From Cercozoa sp. M6MM (lineage: Eukaryota; Endomyxa: Ascetosporea): a stretch of DNA of 22,458 bases. Each line of letters begins with the position of its first letter. Positions within the stretch are counted from its first letter, which is position 1. The notes below the pieces were generated by a model. That model did not search any database. It had not been told where the DNA came from and saw nothing but the letters and a program-made list of their open reading frames with translations. The translations under genes were made by a program, and so were the position numbers. Location: assembly GCA_040357565.1 (NCBI GenBank), contig JBDODJ010000183.1; one strand, 5' to 3'. Shown piece after piece: positions 1-8,231 of the stretch.

Positions 1-490
1 GGGTAAGGGGTTGGGGGTAAAGACACACCTCGGAACTGCCGAGACGCGGCACCGTCCAGCCATCCTTCTCGAGCTGCTTGGTGCGACGACTGCGGGAGGA
101 GGTAAAGAGGGGAGGAGGGGGGGGGGGGGGGTAAAGAGGGGGCAAATACCGATCCAGCAGGTTGAGCAACGTGATCATCAGCACACATGCCGCCAGCAGT
201 GCCGAACCGACCCACATGGGCAGAGCGATCGAAGCGCCACCCTAGGGAGGTAACAAGATAAAGGGGAGGGGGTATGAGGGTAAAGGTGGCATACATGGTC
301 CAGACAGCGACCGGACTCGCCCTTGGAGTCCCAGTTATCGCACGTCGCCTTGTACAGCATCGGTGCCACCACACCTGTGGGGGGGGGGGGNNNNNNNNNN
401 NNNNNNNNNNNNNNNNNNNNNNNNNNNNNNNNNNNNNNNNNNNNNNNNNNNNNNNNNNNNNNNNNNNNNNNNNNNNNNNNNNNNNNNNNN

Positions 491-530
<40 letters not shown>

Positions 531-1694
531 ACAAAGCTACCAAGCAAGGTGCTCTCGGCGACCACGAGCGACTCGGCACCCAGACCAAACATGAAGCTAC
601 ACCAATCGCAGCATTAAAAAAACAAAGGCAGCCTTAAATCAGGTCCATCTGTACCGACCAAGGCCCATCATCCAGAACCACTGAGCAGCGTTGGCGTCCG
701 GGTCGTCACTACACGGGCGGGGGAGGGGGTCAAGAGGGGGCTAAAGGGGGGAGGGGGTGTCAAGCAGCAACACACTTGCCATGCGCAGCATCGGCGAACG
801 TCCAGGCCACGGCGAAGACAGAGTGGCTACAACACGCGCGTCCATATTGTGCCCAAATGGACCGTACAAACTGGACACAAAAAGACAATACCCGACCAGG
901 TTCATCAGGAGGAAGAGCCACACGCAGAAGTTGGCGCCTGCGAGNNNNNNNNNNNNNNNNNNNNNNNNNNNNNNNNNNNNNNNNNNNNNNNNNNNNNNNN
1001 NNNNNNNNNNNNNNNNNNNNNNNNNNNNNNNNNNNNNNNNNNNNGATAAAGGATAATGGAGGATAAAACGAGGTAAACTACCAAGTCGATCGACAACGGC
1101 GCCGCCCAACAGCGGCAGAATCATGTTCGGGACTGTGATCAGAATTACCAAACATTCCAAAATGATTAAGATTTAAAGGGCGACCTACACGAGTACAGCG
1201 AGAAGAACATGTTGAACGAGGTCTCGCCTATGCCCTTTTCGCCTGTCATGTAGGCCTTCAGCGGCGGCGGAAGGTCATTGCAGAAGTACGTGCCTGCACA
1301 AACACAAAAATAAAAACTGATCAGTTCACAAATCCTGGGCTGGAACTAAACTGCATCTGAGGTACCAAACATCGCAAAGCACGACAGCGCAAGCACCACC
1401 CATCGGAACTTGCTCGACGAGCGCGCATAGATCTTTTCCTCCTGCAACAAACAGCACATCAGGGTCAGTCCGGAAGAATACCGCAAGATCTGCGATCACT
1501 GATCTGATCGGAGTCATTCTACCGGAGTCTCCTCATCCACGAAGGTGTTCACAGACGGCGACGTCGGGTCGCACAGTGGCTTCTCATCCTACTTGCACAC
1601 ACGCACGCACATGTGACCGGTCCAAGCAGCACATCGCGTGCATAAACGCACATTTTTTTGTTAATGCATCACTTACAACGCTCGTGTCGGCCAT
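1..1694 (-). CDS. MFSD1: MFSD1-like major facilitator (lysosomal dipeptide exporter family), 3' part beyond window
   Basis: Twelve exons fit in phase: 1694-1677, 1588-1523, 1441-1366, 1293-1189, 1132-1082, 937-892, 826-776, 708-655, 596-541, gap, 374-295, 241-150, 89-29. The start is ATG at 1694 (MADTSV), followed by an acidic cytosolic leader, then TM1 (FRWVVLALSCFAMFG), YFCNDLPPPLK, YSFPNMILPLLGGAVVDRLG, and MGLGRFMFGLGAESLVVAES, which is the MFSD1 signature around GRFVFGIGGESLAVAQ. Later come VVAPMLYKA and a TM ending LLNLLDRRRTKQLE. Known for the family: twelve-TM transporters of dipeptides in the lysosome membrane. The C-terminal half lies left of base 1. The exon expected between ESTLLG and VVAPMLY (FxGKELxxAFGL region in relatives) is not seen and should lie in the gap at 391-490. 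A second gap at 945-1044 sits in the intron just before exon 937-892 and may hide a few codons. Exon borders are inferred; family assignment is strong. Confidence 0.87.
391..490. other. assembly gap (100 N) in an MFSD1 intron, flanked by G12 and C40
   Basis: Exactly 100 N, so probably a placeholder of unknown true length. The left flank is a G run (about 379-390) and the right flank a run of about 40 C (491-530). Both are C-tracts of opposite sense, so the assembler may have broken at a homopolymer or an inverted structure. An MFSD1 exon is missing here. Confidence 0.97.
945..1044. other. assembly gap (100 N) in an MFSD1 intron
   Basis: A 100-N placeholder. It begins 8 bases from the 3' splice site of the MFSD1 exon 937-892, so most of that intron is unseen. 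Confidence 0.97.
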
Positions 1695-1847
1695 AGTGCT
1701 ATCGCCTATGAACGCGTACACGCAACGGATTAGTCTTTGGGCACAGCGCAGGACTTCGGCCGTTTTTTATTAAGGGTACGCAGCTGACGATTTAAGGGAG
1801 CTCAATGAACTTAGAATCCCACTCTGGCATCCTCTTAGGCAGCGTAC
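1695..1847. promoter_or_regulatory. short divergent promoter, MFSD1 (-) / RRM gene (+)
   Basis: Only 153 bp separate the two start codons, so both 5' UTRs and core promoters must lie here or in exon 1. I see no clear TATA or CCAAT box. A T-rich stretch lies at about 1762-1774. Confidence 0.6.
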
Positions 1848-3721
1848 ATGGCCGAACTTTACGAGGACGTCAGTGACTTGCGTCTGCAGGCGCCTGAGGA
1901 CGTGCGCTCTTTGCTTTTTTGTTTGGGTTCATTCGATTGTACGGATCTGTGTGTTTGTGTTCTTGCAGGTCTCGCAAACCAAGCCTTCCCTGTCTGTGAC
2001 CGAAGGTGAGGCTCAGCCGGCAAAGGTTGAGGTCAATGACGGGCCCAAAGAGGTGCACCCAGTTCCTGTTTGTTTTGTATTTTTTTATCCAAGCCTGTCT
2101 TCGCAGATCCCGAAAGGACAGCAGCTGTCTTACTACGATTGGTCAGCTCGGCAAGCACTTCCGCCACCACCAGTGGATGTATGTCGAACGTTCAATTTGT
2201 GCGTTTCTCCAATTCTCATGTCATACTGCCCAGGCGGAAACAACTCTGCTGACTGCGATCAGTGGCTCGCGAAAGGGTACAATCACTTTGTTTGGATGCT
2301 AAAGCTTGCTTCATTTAGCATCCTGATTGCAGACCGAGGCCATGGCGGTCGAAGCGATCGTTTCGGCGTTTGGATCGCCGGTTTCCCATGGTGGTAGCGA
2401 TTGCGTTCATGTCTTAAACTTTGAGCAACTGAGACATGATTTATAGGACGACAGAGCGCGCCTTGTACCGCGAATTCTCGAGATACGGACGCGTGCTGTC
2501 GCTGCGCATCTTTTCCGAACGAATCAGTTCTCGGTCGCGTTCGTACGCCTTTGTGCTTTACTTGCCCAAGGTACTTGTTTTGTTCCTTTGCTTTCTCGCT
2601 GTTTTACAAGTGTTTGCAGAGAGGCTCTTCGATAGAATCGGCCAACGATATCGCCAGAGAGGCCGTTGAAGATGTTGTTTCTGCTGTCAAGCTTCGATTG
2701 TGTTTTTCATATGATGTGCTTGCTTCAGGTCACGGAAAGAGGTGTGCGCGTCGATGGCACGAAACTCAAGATCGGCCTCGTGTCGGAACGCGATCTGGCT
2801 CGGTATTTTCTGTTATTGCTTTTCGCTTTCATAATTTCTGATGGCGCAAACCTTCATTACCGCAAACCTTCATTACCGCAAGAGCAATTAGCTAAAGCTT
2901 TGACCTGAAGCATCAAAAATTGAATTGAAACCATTCGTGTGTTGGGTGCAGCAAGCTGCGCGACGATGACGAGCGCGAGAAGTTCGAGCGCTTTGGCAAG
3001 GGTCAGGGCGGCCCGAACTACCTGCAGCTCGGTCTGCCTCTGCGTGCGCACGAGGAGGCGCAGCAGTACTTCGAGCGCAACATTGAAAAACAGCGGCCGC
3101 CGACGCACGCGAGTGCGCGCAAGGAGAAGAAGGAGCCCGAGAAGGAGAAGAAGGAGAAGGAGAAGGAACACTCCCACAAGGAGCGCCGGCGCCGCCGCTC
3201 GCGCAGTCGCAGTCGTGATCGCAGTCGCACCAGGAGGTTGCTTTGCTTTGCTTTGCTTTGCTTTGCTTTGTTTCGTTTTGTTTCGTTTTGTTTCGCTTTG
3301 TTCCGCTTTGTTTCGATTCTTGTGTTGCTTGGGGTTGTGTTGCAGATCCAGCAAGAGAGACGAGGAGCACAAGAAGAGCGTCTCGCGCGAAACGAGCTCG
3401 AGTGACGTCAAGCGAGAAACTAAGCGAGAGGTCAAACGAGACATCAAACGAGAGAAGGATGTGCCACAGCCGACAGAGTTCGGCGTCGAGTCCGACTCAG
3501 AGGAACAAGGCGACGCTATGCGCGACGACGAGTCCGAGTCGAAACCGACACCGAGTGAAACGAAAGCTGTGAGACAAGACGATTCGGAGTCGAAAGAAGA
3601 CAAAGCGAAGGAGCGCAGCAGCGGCAAGAAGAAGGAGGACGTAGCTTCGCCTCCGCGACGCCGCAGCTCGCGACGCGCCGCCGCTGTGGCCACGAGACGC
3701 AGCACGCGCACGCGCAAGTGA
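1848..3721 (+). CDS. RRM-domain splicing-type protein with C-terminal RS/acidic-basic tail (407 aa)
   Basis: Ten exons in phase: 1848-1901, 1969-2052, 2107-2178, 2234-2276, 2333-2390, 2447-2570, 2620-2673, 2729-2802, 2952-3236, 3346-3721. The N-terminal about 100 aa are polar and low complexity. One RRM follows: FGVWIAGFPWTTERALYREF (RNP2 and helix 1), then GRVLSLRIF, then SRSYAFVLYLP (RNP1) and VRVDGTKLKIGLV (beta 4). RNP1 is atypical in that YAFVLY replaces GFGFVxF, but the aromatic positions remain. After the RRM come GGPNYLQLGLPLR, a KEK-rich stretch and RRRRRSRSRSRDRSRTRR, then an acidic Ser/Glu tail ending RRSTRTRK and stop. Known: RRM plus RS architecture is typical of SR and SR-like splicing factors in the nucleus. 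I cannot assign a named orthologue. It converges on MOGS with 42 bp between stop codons. Confidence 0.87.
2846..2877 (+). repeat. tandem 16-bp duplication inside an intron
   Basis: The unit gcaaaccttcattacc is present twice, perfectly, in the 149-bp intron 2803-2951. This intron is about twice the local norm and looks recently lengthened. Confidence 0.95.
3237..3316 (+). repeat. pentanucleotide-type repeat (GCTTT, GTTTC/GTTTT) filling an intron
   Basis: The intron 3237-3345 opens with GTTGC and runs through five GCTTT units into GTTTC/GTTTT variants. It separates the two RS-rich exons. The opposite strand is purine-rich and open, but that is a composition artefact. Confidence 0.9.
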
Positions 3722-3763
3722 CCGAGTTCTGTTTTATAGTACTATTGCCTCGACTGAACTAAC
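3722..3763. other. 42-bp spacer between convergent stop codons
   Basis: The RRM gene (+) and MOGS (-) end tail to tail. There is no room for two separate 3' UTRs, so the mature transcripts must overlap in antisense. Confidence 0.85.
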
Positions 3764-6700
3764 TTAGTACAAGTCGGCCATGATGGCAAGCACGAGCGAT
3801 GACCATCCTGCACAGCACGCTTCAATATCGACTACACAACCCGAGGGAGTGGGGTGTACCGGTAAAAGGATGCGTGCCCCTGCCACTGCCATCGAGCGGG
3901 TCGTAGTTCTCGTAAATATTGCCAAGTGTTGCCAACGCTTGTGCGTGCTGCGATCGCTCGAACTGACGGCGCACGTTGCTCACCACGTTGTGCTTGAGTT
4001 CCTCTGGGGGGGGGGGGTAAAGTACGGGGGCTAGTACAGATAGGGACAAGTACCGTAGATACGACGAGTTTCGGCAGTGTCGTATTGGTGCAACGCACGC
4101 AGTGCCAAAAAGTTCATGTTGAGCCAGATCTTGCCACGCCAATAGTTGTCACCCGTCGCGAAATCTTCGTCACTTGTACCCAACGAGCGTAGTCTGTTTA
4201 ACCCCACCATTTACCCCCTCATTTAACCTCCTGCAGAAACAAGCGTACCCAAAGTCGCTCCAGATGCCGATTTCCTCGTCACGCAGAGTACGCAGAGTCT
4301 CTGCAAAGTGCGTCGAATCTGGCGACAGAATTCCCAACAACAGCGGCATCAGCGTCACGTAGCCATATGTCTGTAGTCACCACTCACACATATCTACGCG
4401 TAAACTACAATAAGAGGCAAAGTACAACACGTGGATCGCCTCGGAAGGTGTCGAAAAACGCGTGTTTTTCCGCAAAATAAAAATGCTCGAACAAACCGCG
4501 TCGCAGCTCACTGGGGGGGTTAAGAGTGGGGCAGGGGGGTAAAGGATGAGGCAAGGATAAAGGCGGGAGGGGGAGGGTTAAAGTAGTACCTGCCTTGTTG
4601 ACGGAAGAATTCGACATCGAACGGCGCTTCTTCCAGCTGAAAGCACAACTTGAAGAACACGGTTGTCCAGTCAAGACAATATTCAAGGTACGGTGCACTG
4701 CGTGCCAGTGTCGCTCGACAAAAACTGTTCGGCGTGCTCACCGAGTTGTACCATTGCATCACTGCCACAGGGGTAGGGGGCAAAATGAGATGGTGCAGGG
4801 GTACAATGCTACCACATGGCAATGAGCCAGCACTGGAGGTCCAAATGACCGCGCTCACTGTCGTATTTCGCATCGACAGCGGCTGTGTCGTCCTGCTCGG
4901 CACGTGGGTAGTCGTCCAGTCCACTCGCGAACGATCCAAACGCACCTTTAAGCATACACTATACATTGCGGACATACAAGCTGTACAACATACCTTTAAC
5001 ATGGTCGGGACGCCAACAGGCCAGTCCGTGTCGGCAACGCTGCGTGCGCAGATACCAGCGCGCATTTCGTGCTGCATTCGACAGCAACGCTTCCACGGCA
5101 CTCGGCTCCATCTGGGAGGGGAAGGGGTATGATAAAAGGTTGGTATAAAAGAAGGGAGTAAAAAAGGGGGGGGGGATTAGAATACCCCAATATCGACGTT
5201 TCGTTGTTGCAGCAGTCGCAACAACGCTAAGTGCAATGTCGGCGGGTTCGCCACGTAGCGCGACTAAAGCCGCTTAGTTTAATTTCGAAAGTAAAGAACG
5301 GGAAAGGTGAAAGCGTGTACCTGCGGAATGAAGCGTTTCGGCACGAGACTGCGTGCCTGAGGTTCATTCACAACTATGCTTTGAAGTTTCCTCTATCTTT
5401 AAACAATCAAAGCCAGTTGATGCAATATCGTATATGACATAGAAAGGCCCTAAAGCTATAAAAATGCTGTGAACAGAAAAAGAAAAAGCGAAAGAAACTG
5501 ACCTCGGCACCGAGAATCTGCTCGCGCGGAATCCAGCCGTCCTCATCAGTCAGAGCGAACCTATCGATACAGTTTATTCCACTGAAACACAAAACAAAAT
5601 ACCAAAATACCAAGACGACAGAACTTCAGCACTTTGTTCTGGCGACCACTATGAAACAAAAGATTGATGGGATGTCGATAAGTGACAAGAAAGTTGTCAC
5701 CTTCTGAACCAGCAGTTGATGGAAGCCCTCTGTACACTCAGTTTAAAGTCTGGTGTACAGACATAAAACTTAGTTAAAATTAAAGTACCATCCCAGAGGA
5801 AGCCGCGCGGAAACAGGCGTCTGGATGGCACCATGGAGATCAACGAAGCTGGCCCGAGTGTCTGGACTTTGAACTCGTTTGCGTCCTGACAAAACATTGG
5901 CTTGTCGGTTTAAATTCAAAAAATAACTTCAAAAACAAGCTTTCACTTGGTTTAAATGTCACGTGAACATTAATAAAGCTCCCAGAACTACAATCTCAAA
6001 AACAAAGCTACCGGAGTAACAGGCGTGTGCACAAGGTAGTCGCCAAAGAAGCGACCCTTGCCGCCCAAGAGATTCGACAATGTATGGTGTGCGAACGGAG
6101 TGCTACACGAAGGGAAGGATGAAAGGGACAAAAGATGTAAAGGCGACAGCTGTACTTAGCGCCGAAAATCTTCGAAAATTTCGCGTCGAACTCGGCGCGT
6201 TTGTCGTCAAAACTCGGGGTCTGCAATGACTCCTGCAACAGGCAAAGTGACGTCAAAACAATATCAAAACAATATCCGCGCGTATGAGAATTGATATACC
6301 TGGCCTTCCGCGTGGAAGCGAAAGTGCAGCGTGAATGGAGTTGTGAAAGCATTCTGCGAGATGAGCATTTGCGTTTTCACCTTCGACGCCGTCGTTCTGC
6401 AGGTTTTCGCATTTCAAAAAAAAAGAAGGTTAAAGAAAACCAAAATACTCGGAAAGAACGAAAGGCGGCAGAATTTGGTGTTTTTGGCGCAGTTGTTGGA
6501 ATTTTTCGCGATTTTTCGTCATTTGACTGCGTCAGCCACAACTGTGTTTGACCAAACTGAAAGTCCAGAGAGTTTCAGTACGGAATCTGCGAATTCAAAA
6601 CGCGTTGAAGATTGTGAAAGATTTTTTGTTGCTTTTGTTGACGGCGAAAGTTGCGTTCCAGGTGTTTTTCGACGTCAAAGTAGCTTTCGGACCAGTCGTC

Positions 6701-7622
6701 GTTCGCGACTGCAATCGCTGCGTTTTTTCTCTGAATCATCAAAGAAAATCCAGAAAAACAAAAAGCAAAGCAAAAAACACAAAATGTACACTCAAGCAAC
6801 GCTTGCGCAGCACGATGTCGTCGTTCTTCTCGGAGATGTACTTGACACACGTCCGCGCGGACGGATCGCTTGCCTCATCAGACGTATCATTGACAGACAA
6901 GCGAAACGCCATGTCATTGTGTTCAATGCGCATCGAATTGTCTAAAGAGCAGAATTCCAAAGGTCTCAAACTGTAAACTGAAAAGAGAAAAAGTCGACAG
7001 TACCAACAAACTCGAGATTCGACGGCTCGGGCGACGCAAAATACCAATTCAGCGCCACTGATTTCGCTTTTGCTATTCAAAAGGAACAACATGAGCTTTC
7101 AAACTCCAAAGCTCACCAAACAAGGAGCTTTCATGGACAGCTTGAAAGGGAAAACTACGCTCAAGCGAACGCACGTGCAATTTGAGATCCCACGCGTCGC
7201 CGTAACTCACGAAACTGTGCAGAAACTCCAAGCCGAGTGTCTTGTCGATCACGGCGTGTTCACCGAAATCTTCGCCATTGTGTCTCAGCCAGCCAAAAAC
7301 AACGTCGCTATCCGAGCGCTGGCACGTATGACGCACACGCTGCTCGGGGTCGTCGAGACTCGACCACGCCAGACCAAAAATCGGCGACACGTCACTGCTA
7401 TCACGCATGCCGACGAACACATTGGGACGCAGGCTGCTCCAGGCTGCACACGTTAATTCCAGTACAGCAAAAGCCACAGACGAAAACCGGGAAAAAGAAA
7501 ACGCTGAAACTCAGGAAAATACAAAAAGCCCAAACAAAGCTCATCAAAAGAGGGATGACAGCTGCGGAGAGTAGTCTGAATTGAGTTCTGGCGCAGTGCA
7601 CCAGCTTGCACATTGGACTCAT
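3764..7622 (-). CDS. MOGS: mannosyl-oligosaccharide glucosidase (ER alpha-glucosidase I, GH63), 772 aa
   Basis: Twenty-four exons in phase: 7622-7523, 7443-7159, 7057-7004, 6941-6792, 6708-6582, 6526-6449, 6396-6300, 6232-6156, 6102-6012, 5885-5789, 5729-5701, 5648-5611, 5581-5503, 5356-5321, 5263-5186, 5111-4994, 4945-4813, 4761-4692, 4636-4590, 4510-4426, 4370-4249, 4193-4054, 4003-3860, 3807-3764. It removes the outermost glucose from Glc3Man9GlcNAc2 on new glycoproteins in the ER. Landmarks in order: N-terminal hydrophobic anchor (LLSAAVIPLLMSFVWA), WSSLRPNVFVGMR, HTLSNLLGG, SRRLFPRGFLWDEGFHQLL (active-site motif with the acidic pair), DGWIPREQILG, VANPPTLHLAL, ASGLDDYPRA, YWRGKIWLNMNFLALRAL, and the C-terminal YENYDPLDGSGRGTHPFTGW (second catalytic Glu region). 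Length is near the family norm (about 830). The exon 1 to 2 junction is the least certain. Intron 4812-4762 must be spliced for DDYPRA to join DAMVQLGEH; an open frame runs through part of that area but is spurious. Confidence 0.95.
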
Positions 7623-7652
7623 TGCTCGACAAGTGCCGCCCGCATTCCAACG

Positions 7653-7954
7653 TCAACCGACCCCGCAAAGGGCAGCATGACGGCATTTCTGGGGCGGGCA
7701 CAGCGCGTTAGCGCCGTCGTCCTTGCGGACACTCAGTAGCACCTCAGACCTTCCCACTCGCTCTGCAGGGCGCAGAGCGTCTAAGTGCAGTCTTCCACGC
7801 TATCCAGGGTACCATAGGCCACTTGCGCTGTGCCCTTTTGAGGCACGGCAGTAGTGCCAATCCTCAGTATCATGGGCCAGTCTCCAACAACACCAAGTTG
7901 AGCTATACCTGCGTTGGCGCCCAAAAGGAGTCCCAAAAAGAGAGAAACGAGCAT
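7653..7954 (-). CDS. possible small secreted protein, two exons (doubtful)
   Basis: From ATG at 7954 the frame reads MLVSLFLGLLLGANAG, a good signal-peptide shape, then GDWPMILRIGTTAVPQ and AQVAY. A GT at 7812 and a CAG ending at 7763 allow a 50-bp intron (7812-7763), in line with local introns, and continue in phase to VGRSEVLLSVRKDDG, CPPQKC and a stop at 7655-7653. The product would be about 83 aa, Cys-containing and secreted or luminal. No family is recognised. The end lies only 30 bp before the MOGS start on the same strand, so this could instead be MOGS 5' UTR or promoter, or an upstream exon of it. The same strand is open further upstream to 8050. Confidence 0.3.
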
Positions 7955-8231
7955 GTCAGCACACGATCTACCAACAGAACGATCGTCCTGCTGACATAAA
8001 CGAGTCTCTACGACTTTCCAGTGAAGTGGCACGCCTGTGGATATGAGCACGTGCGCTACTAGGTTCTGAGTTAGTTGACCACACTTTGTTTAATAAACTG
8101 AGTCACTTTGTACCGTGCTTGGTGTGCATTGTGTCAGACAGTACAACGTCCAGCGTGCTGTGCTTGTGTGTGCGTCATGCACGTGTTTGAGTCTGATCAC
8201 GTCTAGGAGTGTTTTGGATCAACTAGCGTAA
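7955..8231. promoter_or_regulatory. divergent intergenic region upstream of the ArfGAP gene
   Basis: A 277-bp stretch, or 609 bp (7623-8231) if the small ORF is not real, separating minus-strand MOGS from the plus-strand ArfGAP gene. It should carry promoters for both. It contains GT-rich and TTTAATAAA-like sequence around 8088-8096 but no clear core element. Confidence 0.5.

Noticed and set aside
1-1090. GGGTAAA/TTTACCC tracts as telomeric repeats
   Set aside because: The order TTTACCC is not the complement of TTTAGGG (that would be CCCTAAA), the units are irregular, and they sit inside introns in gene sense.
2857-3717. Long minus-strand open frame (about 286 codons) opposite the RRM/RS gene
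   Set aside because: It is the antisense of RS-, KE- and TTTGC-repeat sequence. The plus strand gives a phase-perfect RRM plus RS protein, while the minus frame is Ser/Leu/Arg low complexity crossing an intron.
4520-5101. Minus-strand open frame of 193 codons within MOGS
   Set aside because: It reads through introns. Only short parts agree with GH63; correct splicing at 4994, 4945, 4813, 4761, 4692 and 4636 restores the family motifs.
6331-6945. Plus-strand open frame of 204 codons
   Set aside because: Antisense to several phase-matched MOGS exons, with no recognisable domain.
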